From the IMG/VR virus record IMGVR_UViG_3300013118_000321, positions 1-64,000 of that record: a stretch of DNA of 64,000 nt; one strand, written 5' to 3'. This DNA comes from a virus. Below the pieces are notes generated by a model. The model made no database searches. It had not been told where the DNA came from and was given only the letters and a program-made list of their open reading frames with translations. Below are positions 25,133 through 33,149 of this stretch, in pieces (within the stretch, counting starts at the first letter, position 1; every line of letters begins with the position of its first letter). The translations under genes were made by a program, and so were the position numbers.

Positions 25133-25759
25133 TTAAACTCCTGGTGCTAATCCAGTAAGTCCTGCCTGTGCGCCTTGCCCAGACTGTTGAACCTGACGAA
25201 GTGCGCCCTTATCTGAAACGCCCTTAGTATCAAGTCCTGCCCAATCAAATCTCATCGTAAGTTCAACGTTTACAAGATCGTCAGACTCATAATCAAGATC
25301 ACCAAAGTTAACACTCTTAATCCAAGGATTATATAGAGACCAGGTCTCGATCGGAGATCCATTCTCATCAATCGTGTGAATATACACTCTACCACCCACT
25401 GCGCTTGTTGCCTGCTTCTTAGAGAAGGTAACAATATTGCTCGCCTTACCTCTACCCAGAGGGTCATTCAAGAAGTTGTGCGGTGCAACGTAACCAGACA
25501 ATTCAATCAAGTCCAACATGGTCTTTGATGCATCTGGATCAACTGGATCAACAAGAGTCATACTGATCTCTTCCCACTCCAATCTCCCAGGGTAATAAAA
25601 CTTATAGTTAATAAAACTATGCTCAGACTCCGATACCGAAAAATTGGGTTTACCCGTTGTCTTCACGATCCACTGCGGGATACCATTAAACGATAACAAA
25701 AATCTGTATTTTCTCTTTGGCTCAATTGAAGCATCTGACCAAAATTTCTGACTTGCCAT
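25133..25759 (-). CDS. Tail tube protein (gp19-like)
   Basis: 208 residues. The family pattern is clear: KYRFLLSFNGIPQWIVKTTGKPNFSVSESEHSFINYKFYYPGRLEWEEISMTLVDP, then a beta strand ending with TWSLYNPWIKSVNFGDLDYESDDLVNVELTMRFDWA. Gp19 hexamers stack to form the inner tail tube through which DNA passes. The C-terminal 20 residues are Gln/Gly/Ala-rich. AGGAGG lies 9 bases before the ATG, and a perfect palindrome containing the CTATTTA motif lies just upstream, between sheath and tube genes, so the tube may have its own late promoter for high expression. Confidence 0.92.
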   Translation of the reverse strand: MASQKFWSDASIEPKRKYRFLLSFNGIPQWIVKTTGKPNFSVSESEHSFINYKFYYPGRLEWEEISMTLVDPVDPDASKTMLDLIELSGYVAPHNFLNDPLGRGKASNIVTFSKKQATSAVGGRVYIHTIDENGSPIETWSLYNPWIKSVNFGDLDYESDDLVNVELTMRFDWAGLDTKGVSDKGALRQVQQSGQGAQAGLTGLAPGV

Positions 25760-25775
25760 TATAAAAATCCTCCTA

Positions 25776-25792
25776 ACACTATTAAATAGTGT
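25776..25792 (-). promoter_or_regulatory. Palindrome with CTATTTA motif before tail tube
   Basis: ACACTATT-N-AATAGTGT, a perfect inverted repeat with 8-base arms, 17-33 bases upstream of the tail tube ATG. It contains the recurrent CTATTTA motif (25783-25789). It may be a late promoter element or operator; the symmetric form is unique to this site. Confidence 0.4.
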
Positions 25793-25802
25793 CTATTATT
25801 TT

Positions 25803-28800
25803 TTAATCTTCAAATGATGCACCTGAATTGGTGATCATGAAGTCGATCGCAATGAACTCAATTGCTCTGGCAGGCTTCAAGAAGATCTTTGCGTACATGA
25901 TATTTCTATCAATCAAATCTGGTGTCGTTGTTGTCTCATCAAGTACAACCTTGAATTCCGTCAAACCAAATCTAGACTTTACACCGTCCAGGAAAGGTTC
26001 TACAGAACCACGGAATCTATCCCATGTTGCTTGTACGTTCTGATCGAAAAGCAACGTTGCTGCTCTTCTTGACACCTCTTTCTTGATGTAGATCATCAAG
26101 CGACGTACATTAATTCTATCAAGTGCTGAAGGCGTTGCTTGAAGCGTCTTCTGACCAAACACCACAATGCCCTCTGCTGGGAACTGCGCGATTGGGTTAA
26201 TATTCGCCTCATATAGATCGTCTCTCTCTTTCGAAGAAACTCTCTGAGATACTGCAAGTACTGGCAGACCGCCAGCACCCTCTGACAATCCACCTCTGGT
26301 GAACCCTGCAGGTGCGAACCATAACTCAGATCTTGCCTGAGTGCTACCAAACGTTCCAAGTGCCACAACTGACGGTGGTACCCAAATCTGTCGGTCGCTG
26401 ATCTGGTCAGAGACCTTAACCCAAGGATAGAAAGCACAAGCATAACTTGAGTTCAACCCTCTGTTCTCTATATTGTCAACTGCTGTTCTGACCTTTGAAT
26501 TCTGAATTCGGGTCTTGAAGTCATCAGTATTCTCTGTTGATGGAATATAACCGCCTGCCTCGATATCAATGACAGCGAGAGTGTCTGCGCGGTCCTCACA
26601 CGTTCTAATCATGTGATTTGTTATTCTCGTGTTCGTGATGCCTGGGATGGCAAGAGCGTTCATCTCTACCACCTCTGGATCTGCGACAGCGTCGATGCCG
26701 CGCTTAAGTGTCGCGATTTCGTATGCTGTTGTCTCGTCACCAGAAGAGAACTTGGAATTTCTAAATGGTTCCTTCTCCGTAATATCAAAACCATCAAACC
26801 CACCATATACTGGGCAAGTGAATTTTGCGAACCCTGCCTTAACTAGGTCCTTATATCCACCTCTCTTGGCGGTGTAGGACTTGTTGAGTGCTCTAGATCC
26901 ACTGACATATACCGCTGTGCCAACATCTACTGGAGTGATTGACCCCTGGTTCTTACCAAGGTTAGATGCCAGAGATCCCGACTTACTTACTATGATAAGG
27001 TCATCCAAAGTGAACATGAATGAATTCTCTACCTTTGCGGATGCTGCAGAGGCGTCATAAACACCTGCGCCCAAGAACCCACTACCCATGCGGCGAGTAA
27101 TGTCGACGAACGAAGGATCGAACTTTGTATCTGTTGGTGTTCTGTATGTCGAAACACCAAAGAATGAGTTCTTCGGATTTGACAGACCCTCTTCAGATGC
27201 TGAAAGTCTCATTGGTAATGTTGGATAGACCAACGATGCAGTCAATTTCTGTGGGAATCCCAAATAAGGGATGTTCGTACTACCTGCTGACTTGATACCT
27301 GTTGCGCTTGTGCCAGCGACTACGTCTGACGATGCGGCTAAAATAGCGGACCCAGTTGCTGCGCCCATAAATTTACCTTCGCCATTACTTCCAGAATCAT
27401 GTACGGTAAATGCGCCAAATCCAGTTGCAACCTTGGTTTCGCCTGTAGCGATTGTACCCGTCTTGTATCTAGGCGGACCATAGAAACCGAATGGCATACT
27501 GATCGGATCGGTAACACCGTTATCAACATCCTGATCAACCAACACTCTAAAGAATGAAGAGTTGTTGTCATAATTACCGTAAACCCTGTATCTCTTGTCT
27601 GTTTCGTCCCACTCTCTGTACTTGTCACCGACTTTACGTCCGATATAGTTACTAGAGTTAGGGTTTAGATTACACTGTGAGAATCTCTCCAAAACAACTG
27701 GCCTTGCATCGTTGTCAGAAATTCTTCTGACCAACACTGAAAATGTTCCGTAAGGATCTACGTCATTACCTGCCTTTACATCGGTAATTGAAACTTTTAA
27801 GTTTCTGGTGTTCCACCCACCGTCGTTAATACCAACAAATCTAAACAACTTCTGCATCGCCGCTGCTTTGTATCCAGTACCAATAGCATTTAAATCCTGA
27901 GAAAAGATCCAAGGCGTTCTAGAGTCCTGGTGGGCGATTGCTCTTACCATGCCGCTTGTCGTACTATGAAGAGGTACAATCATAGCGCATAGGGAACTAT
28001 CAGCAGATAACTCGCCTTTGTGAAGCGATCCACTGGTTCCTAAGAATCCGTGCGTGTCTTTAGCAAATCTGTCGAATGACTCTCCCAACCAGTATTTTGT
28101 TAATCCTGCTGCCTGAGTCGTGTCACCGTTTGTCAGTGTAGGGTTCGTGTTGAACACCTTTCTAATATATTTGTCCGAATTTCTATCAAAGTTGAAGGTT
28201 ACTCTTCTTTCTGCCTTTGCGCCGTCTGTAAGAAGTGCTGAGAACTCCATTTTTGATGAATCCGTCGATTGTACAAGTACGTGAGAACCAGTGCCGTGGA
28301 TACGTGCGCCTGGCCAGTGTGCTTTTTCACCAGCAAGGTGTCCAATGGTGCCCGTCAATGCCATTGCGCCCTTTTGGAAGTACCAAACAGCGGCAAGGTT
28401 ACCTTCCATTGCTCTGTTTTGGTTTAGTTTCTCACCTTGTGATGTGATTGAGGCATTTTCCCCAACTAAACTGCTACGTCGGTCAACACCGCCCGTAGAA
28501 AAAAGATACAAACCATAAACTGCTGATTTGGTGTCATCGACAGCAGATGCATCCAAAGACTGATCTAGCGTCCAACCTGCGGCGCCAGCTGAAGTTGCTT
28601 GCGGGTCTTCTGTGCCCAACAATCTAACGACATTAACAGGCCCCGCGTTTTTCAAAAATGCTTGGGCAGCATATGCGGCGTAAGTTGGCGCAGTTTCGTT
28701 GCCTTCTCTCCAAACATCACCACCCTTACCTCCTGGGATTGGGTTGCCAAACACTTCAATGAATTGTGACATGCTATCGACCCTAAGAGGGATCATACCT

Positions 28801-28925
28801 GGACCTTTTGCTAGGCGACCAACGATCGTTGGACCTACGTCCTCTGGCTCTCTTGCCAATTGTGAGTTATCGATCTCATTGAGAAAGATACCTGGGGATA
28901 CAAATTTAAATCTCTTTACAGACAT
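25803..28925 (-). CDS. Contractile tail sheath protein (gp18-like)
   Basis: 1040 residues, larger than T4 gp18 (659). The N-terminus KFVSPGIFLNEIDNSQLAREPEDVGPTIVGRLAKGPGMIP and the C-terminus VVLDETTTTPDLIDRNIMYAKIFLKPARAIEFIAIDFMITNSGASFED are classic for T4-type sheaths; the latter forms the contractile core domain with NVRRLMIYIKKEVSRRAATLLFDQN. The middle (about 130-700) holds the extra domains facing outward and accounts for the added length. Sheath subunits store and release the energy that drives the tube through the host envelope. GGAG precedes the start, and a CTATTTA motif lies 56 bases upstream. Confidence 0.95.
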   Translation of the reverse strand: MSVKRFKFVSPGIFLNEIDNSQLAREPEDVGPTIVGRLAKGPGMIPLRVDSMSQFIEVFGNPIPGGKGGDVWREGNETAPTYAAYAAQAFLKNAGPVNVVRLLGTEDPQATSAGAAGWTLDQSLDASAVDDTKSAVYGLYLFSTGGVDRRSSLVGENASITSQGEKLNQNRAMEGNLAAVWYFQKGAMALTGTIGHLAGEKAHWPGARIHGTGSHVLVQSTDSSKMEFSALLTDGAKAERRVTFNFDRNSDKYIRKVFNTNPTLTNGDTTQAAGLTKYWLGESFDRFAKDTHGFLGTSGSLHKGELSADSSLCAMIVPLHSTTSGMVRAIAHQDSRTPWIFSQDLNAIGTGYKAAAMQKLFRFVGINDGGWNTRNLKVSITDVKAGNDVDPYGTFSVLVRRISDNDARPVVLERFSQCNLNPNSSNYIGRKVGDKYREWDETDKRYRVYGNYDNNSSFFRVLVDQDVDNGVTDPISMPFGFYGPPRYKTGTIATGETKVATGFGAFTVHDSGSNGEGKFMGAATGSAILAASSDVVAGTSATGIKSAGSTNIPYLGFPQKLTASLVYPTLPMRLSASEEGLSNPKNSFFGVSTYRTPTDTKFDPSFVDITRRMGSGFLGAGVYDASAASAKVENSFMFTLDDLIIVSKSGSLASNLGKNQGSITPVDVGTAVYVSGSRALNKSYTAKRGGYKDLVKAGFAKFTCPVYGGFDGFDITEKEPFRNSKFSSGDETTAYEIATLKRGIDAVADPEVVEMNALAIPGITNTRITNHMIRTCEDRADTLAVIDIEAGGYIPSTENTDDFKTRIQNSKVRTAVDNIENRGLNSSYACAFYPWVKVSDQISDRQIWVPPSVVALGTFGSTQARSELWFAPAGFTRGGLSEGAGGLPVLAVSQRVSSKERDDLYEANINPIAQFPAEGIVVFGQKTLQATPSALDRINVRRLMIYIKKEVSRRAATLLFDQNVQATWDRFRGSVEPFLDGVKSRFGLTEFKVVLDETTTTPDLIDRNIMYAKIFLKPARAIEFIAIDFMITNSGASFED

Positions 28926-28980
28926 ACTGGAAATCTCCTTATAACGAAAAATTACAAAATATTATTTATTTTCTCTCTAT

Positions 28981-28987
28981 TAAATAG
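28981..28987 (-). promoter_or_regulatory. CTATTTA motif upstream of tail sheath
   Basis: One copy of the recurrent coding-strand motif (ACTATTTAATAG), 56-62 bases before the sheath ATG and downstream of the fibre terminator. Candidate late promoter element. Confidence 0.4.
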
Positions 28988-29032
28988 TCTTTGAAAATTC
29001 CAAAAGTTAGTAAAAGAAACAAGAAAAGGAAG

Positions 29033-29052
29033 TGGGGGGCGTGAGCCCCCCA
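29033..29052 (-). terminator. GC-rich hairpin after the large fibre gene
   Basis: An 8-bp stem TGGGGGGC/GCCCCCCA with a 4-base loop, 15 bases after the fibre stop. The following coding-strand sequence is pyrimidine-rich (CTTCCTTTTCTTG) rather than a clean T-run, so termination may be partial. Confidence 0.65.
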
Positions 29053-29066
29053 TTTAGGTAGGTTTA

Positions 29067-32000
29067 TTATAATGTCTGTGATCCAGATAGGTACTGAACT
29101 ACCACAACATCATCAGCGTCCATTGTAAGGGTTTCATGCAAGAAAACCTCGCCGCCGTTATAGTCGATTCTATAGTCACCGTCTCTTGGGTTACCTGCAA
29201 CGCCGTTACTCTTCACAAGAAGAAGACCATTGAAGTAAACCATCTCCGAACCAGACACCATTGAGATGTAAGATCCTGAAGGAGGTAGAGAACAGGTTGT
29301 ATATAGCGATCCAGAACCCTGAGTTGGCTGTGATCTATTCACAATCTTCTTAGAAGATCTACTGAATATTCTTCTGTGCCAACCGACGCTCAACTGACCA
29401 TTGTTGAATACAAGTCCACCATGTGAATTGGTTGCGCTTTTAACGATATCGCAATTGAGATGCGCTTTCTTGATCACATCATTTGTAACAATATCATTCA
29501 ACTGCAATTTATCAACAGTGAGCGTATGCGGTGTTGTTTTGGATCCAGACAATATATCTGAAGTTATCTTATGGATCGTTGCCGTTCCAGAACCAGAAAT
29601 GGTTGACGTTGCCGTCAACGTTCTAACTTCAATCTTGTCAACATCAAGTAAGTGTCCATCTACAGTAGAACCAGACACCGTACTAGTGATCGTCATTGAC
29701 ACGCCGTCAACATCGTTACCAGTAAGTTTGTCTGTATCTAGGGTATGCGCCTGAACGGTTGTACCCGAGACTGTTGTAAACGTAGCTGAGGTGCCATCCA
29801 GATCTCCAATGTTTGCTTGATTTGAATCAATTTCAAAGATCTGTGCGAGAGCACCCGTTACAGTCTGCGCATTGAAGGTAGAACCACTCATAATCGAGTC
29901 CTGGTTACCGATCGCAGTGTTGATTGTTACAGTGTGGAAAATACCCACTGAACCAGAGATAGATCCCGTGACACCAAATCTCTGACCACCATCACTGACA
30001 GAACCACTCAAGGAAGCACCCTGTGTTGATCCGATCTTTAACAAGAGATCAAGTCCTGCTCCAGAACCAGCGTCACCCATAACAATACTTGCTACGCCAG
30101 CTGAACCAGTACCTGCTGTACCACCAATCTGAAGACCAGCGCCTTCGGCGGCCACGCCTGTTGAACCACTTGCGTACGCAATGTACTGCTTTTGTGGAAC
30201 TTCGAAGTGTTCAGATGTTGTCACGCCAGAAGTAATCTTTCTAGCTGAAAGGTCATCTACCACAATCTTGTAGAACTTACCAGATGAACCTGATATGTCA
30301 TTACCAGTAACAACATGGAGGTTCGAAGTTCCAGAAGATGTGATATTGGTTGCGACTACCTTGCGGAAATCACCCTCATCACCATCAATCTTGTGAATTA
30401 CTGACGTTCCAGAAGATGTGACTACGTTTGCGGTTGCCTTATTAAAGGTACCTTCGTCCACGTCTGTCTTATGGAATGTAGAAGTTCCAGAACCAGTAAC
30501 GACTGTTGCAATAACCTTGCGGAAATCACCTTCGTCTGAATCAAGTTTATGAATTTGTGCCGTTCCAGAACCAGTGATCATATAAGCAGCACTTGCTCTA
30601 GCAGTGGAGAATTTAACCCCACCGAACGTTCCCTCATCAACATTAATCTGGTGGATCGATGCTGTACCTGAACCAGAGATCACAGAAGCGCCTGAATCTA
30701 GGTTTAATTTTCCTACTGTCAATGCATCAACATCACCCTTATGAAGGGTAGACTCTGCTGTAGACGACGCGGTTAACACACTTAAGTATGTCGTTCCGTA
30801 CTTGTTTCCAGCTGCACCAAGATTGAGTCCGCCATCAGTAGATGGTTGAAGTGTTGTTGCAGTTAGATCCAATTCGTCTGTTCCGTTAATGTTCAACTTA
30901 AGTGTAGTTTTTGCATTAACCGTCAAAGTAGTTTTGGCACTAGAATAAATCTCGCCAGTAGATCCTGAAACACCAGTATAAGCAAAAACTACTTTACCAG
31001 CATTTGAAGCAGTCAAATGTACACCATCTGTGGTAATCTTAGCGATACCATCGAAACCACTTCCGTCGTTATACTGAATTGCTCCTTCATTACCTCTCGC
31101 TGCATTCGAGAGAGATAGTGCAGTCTTCAGTTGAGTAAAACTAAATGCCTTGGTTTCATTGTCTGATGCGTCACCACAATAAAAATAATCACCATTCACA
31201 AAGTCAACGTGATCGTTTCTTGCCTGTGCTGATGTATCCAAATGAACAACCTGAACAGATCCAGATCCAATATCATCTCTCTGTACTGTACTCGAACCTA
31301 ACTTAACTGTTGTTACGACACCATCTTTTATTAACTTGGTGCCTATCTTTGTTACTGCCATTGATGCTCCTCCTACGGCTATGTAATCGCTAAATGAGCT
31401 GGCGGTTACGTGTACCTGCCCGCTATCAAAACTATACTTACTGGTGGCGAGTTCTGCCCATGCACTGGAAGCGTTCGACCTTCTAAAGATTCTTATTGCC
31501 GATGTGCTACCTGTGATGTTCCAAGATAGAATCGCAGGACTACTAAAAGATGTACCGTGAGGAACAAATCTAATAATGTCTGACGATGCTCTTGGAGCAA
31601 TAATCGCTGTACCTAATGCTGAAATATCCGTTGTCGCTGTGCCTTTGCCAGCACTTTGAGATAGAATCGCTACTGTTACAGTGGTGTTACCAGATAGCGC
31701 TCCAGCTGGGATATTTGCTTGAGCGGAAGGGTTAGTGTCAGTGTTACCTGCTTGTACCAATCCACCGTTTGCTGCCACAACAGAACTAGACACCTCGCCA
31801 TCAATGGCGGTGGGTTCCACAGCACCTTCGGTTCCCAGACCTGTTGTAAAGACATGAAAGTTTGTCGCAGACTGGTTAAGGGAAGCGTTTCTGCCTGGTT
31901 CCAAAGAAAGTATACCACCTCCAATAAAGATCTGCCCTGGGGCACGATCTTCTGGGTTGGTGTTGTAAATCTCTGCCATACCAGATTGAGTTAGAAACTC

Positions 32001-33056
32001 CGATCTCCACCCACCTGGATATCCTCCAGTGTTTGATCCATTCTCTAGAACATACACAGAGTCAATCGTAAGTGTATCGTGGTAAGTCGCATCCATTCTG
32101 TAGAATATCGAACCCTTATAGTGCTTCGAACTGTAACCAGTCAAAGCTCCCGAACCACCGTCGAAAGAGGACCCAGTCAAAGTATATGCTGGTTGATTTT
32201 GTCCAGAATATCCCTGCGATGAAGATGCGTGAACTTCTACTTGTGCGTTGTTGAAAATGAGAAGTGAATTACTTGCCGTATGCCACTCCATAGTCATACC
32301 AAAGTAAGAACTTGCCTGAGAACCAGTTATTGAGTATGCTGATGCTGCACCAGCACTTGGAACGTATGATGGCCATCCGTCCAAACTGGATCCTGTTCTT
32401 TGAACAATCCAAACTTTATTGTTGTTGGAATCGCCAACTGCGAATTCGTCATTTGTTCTCAACCATCTCGCAGAATAAACATCCTTTGAGGATTGGTTCG
32501 TAACTCGCACTGTTTGTGTCCAGTTCCAACCCGCATCGGCGTCGTCTGCAGAACCCGAGTTGAAGACCCAGACATACTGATCGCCAGCAGAACCAGGTTC
32601 ATGGTATGCCAACAATGCGTCTTTGTCCGCACTTATCTCAAGTTTCCAATTTGTTGCGCCTGATGAGTTGTCATTTCTGGTTATGACCTTGTGAAGACCA
32701 AAGTCGACGCCGCCGGCTGATGCCGTGACAATCCCCATTTCTTCGTATGCGTCATTTGTTGTAAAAATAAACTCTTTGTTGTTAACCCACACAAGATCGA
32801 TCAATCCACTTGTTGTTCTCTGTGGGACAGAGGATATTAGATCCCAGACACCATTCGATCCAGACTTTCTAACATCAATACCGTGATTTAAACTTGAGTC
32901 GTTGTTCCTATACCTAGTAGGAATAATCATCAACTCCCCGTTTGGACTAACCAAACCTGAACGATAACTTCTGGCATCTGCTGAACTCAATGAAGAGGAA
33001 ACTGGTCCTCTCGTGTTTAGCACTCCAGCCTTATTATCTAATATTGTATAAGCCAT
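29067..33056 (-). CDS. Fibre-like virion protein with fused N-terminal domain
   Basis: 1329 residues in two parts. Residues 1 to about 565 are beta-rich, with Trp/Asp/Gly-rich repeats (NGVWDLISS, DGWPSYVPSAGAASAYSITG) suggestive of a beta-propeller. Residues 566-1329 are a full-length paralogue of the next-upstream gene: the junction reads MAVTKIGTKLIK, exactly like that gene's start MAKTKIGTKLLA, and includes 26-residue SGSGTxxxHKxDxDEG repeats and the C-terminal NGLLL...DGDYRIDYN...ADDVVVVQYL domain. An AGGAGGAG Shine-Dalgarno precedes the internal Met566, so a 764-residue short form is plausible. Placed between gp15-like genes and sheath; likely a tail or neck fibre. Receptor binding is inferred. 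Confidence 0.7.
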   Translation of the reverse strand: MAYTILDNKAGVLNTRGPVSSSLSSADARSYRSGLVSPNGELMIIPTRYRNNDSSLNHGIDVRKSGSNGVWDLISSVPQRTTSGLIDLVWVNNKEFIFTTNDAYEEMGIVTASAGGVDFGLHKVITRNDNSSGATNWKLEISADKDALLAYHEPGSAGDQYVWVFNSGSADDADAGWNWTQTVRVTNQSSKDVYSARWLRTNDEFAVGDSNNNKVWIVQRTGSSLDGWPSYVPSAGAASAYSITGSQASSYFGMTMEWHTASNSLLIFNNAQVEVHASSSQGYSGQNQPAYTLTGSSFDGGSGALTGYSSKHYKGSIFYRMDATYHDTLTIDSVYVLENGSNTGGYPGGWRSEFLTQSGMAEIYNTNPEDRAPGQIFIGGGILSLEPGRNASLNQSATNFHVFTTGLGTEGAVEPTAIDGEVSSSVVAANGGLVQAGNTDTNPSAQANIPAGALSGNTTVTVAILSQSAGKGTATTDISALGTAIIAPRASSDIIRFVPHGTSFSSPAILSWNITGSTSAIRIFRRSNASSAWAELATSKYSFDSGQVHVTASSFSDYIAVGGASMAVTKIGTKLIKDGVVTTVKLGSSTVQRDDIGSGSVQVVHLDTSAQARNDHVDFVNGDYFYCGDASDNETKAFSFTQLKTALSLSNAARGNEGAIQYNDGSGFDGIAKITTDGVHLTASNAGKVVFAYTGVSGSTGEIYSSAKTTLTVNAKTTLKLNINGTDELDLTATTLQPSTDGGLNLGAAGNKYGTTYLSVLTASSTAESTLHKGDVDALTVGKLNLDSGASVISGSGTASIHQINVDEGTFGGVKFSTARASAAYMITGSGTAQIHKLDSDEGDFRKVIATVVTGSGTSTFHKTDVDEGTFNKATANVVTSSGTSVIHKIDGDEGDFRKVVATNITSSGTSNLHVVTGNDISGSSGKFYKIVVDDLSARKITSGVTTSEHFEVPQKQYIAYASGSTGVAAEGAGLQIGGTAGTGSAGVASIVMGDAGSGAGLDLLLKIGSTQGASLSGSVSDGGQRFGVTGSISGSVGIFHTVTINTAIGNQDSIMSGSTFNAQTVTGALAQIFEIDSNQANIGDLDGTSATFTTVSGTTVQAHTLDTDKLTGNDVDGVSMTITSTVSGSTVDGHLLDVDKIEVRTLTATSTISGSGTATIHKITSDILSGSKTTPHTLTVDKLQLNDIVTNDVIKKAHLNCDIVKSATNSHGGLVFNNGQLSVGWHRRIFSRSSKKIVNRSQPTQGSGSLYTTCSLPPSGSYISMVSGSEMVYFNGLLLVKSNGVAGNPRDGDYRIDYNGGEVFLHETLTMDADDVVVVQYLSGSQTL
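30305..30690 (-). repeat. Repeats of about 78 bases in the large fibre gene
   Basis: Approximate extent. Successive about 26-residue units of the form (T/S)GSGTxxxHKxDxDEGxFxKxxAxxV, for example TGSGTSTFHKTDVDEGTFNK and SSGTSVIHKIDGDEGDFRK. The same repeat occurs in the upstream paralogue. It is probably a trimeric beta-helical shaft. Confidence 0.65.
31359..31374 (-). promoter_or_regulatory. Internal ribosome binding site in the large fibre gene
   Basis: AGGAGGAG (31367-31374), five bases, then ATG (31359-31361), in frame within the fibre gene at residue 566. The following codons match the natural start of the paralogous 758-residue gene. This supports internal initiation or a gene fusion that kept its RBS. 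Confidence 0.6.
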
Positions 33057-33118
33057 AATTTAATTATTCTCCTTTTGTTATTATGTAAAATAAAATAACA
33101 AACACATAAACGAAACAA

Positions 33119-33138
33119 GAGGGGGGGTTACCCCCCTC
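33119..33138 (-). terminator. GC-rich hairpin between the two fibre genes
   Basis: An 8-bp stem GAGGGGGG/CCCCCCTC with a 4-base loop, 11 bases after the stop of the upstream fibre gene. The coding-strand sequence after the stem is CTTGTTTCG, not a clean T-run. It resembles the hairpin at 29033-29052, including a following CTTGTTTC. Confidence 0.65.
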
Positions 33139-33149
33139 AAAACTAAGAC

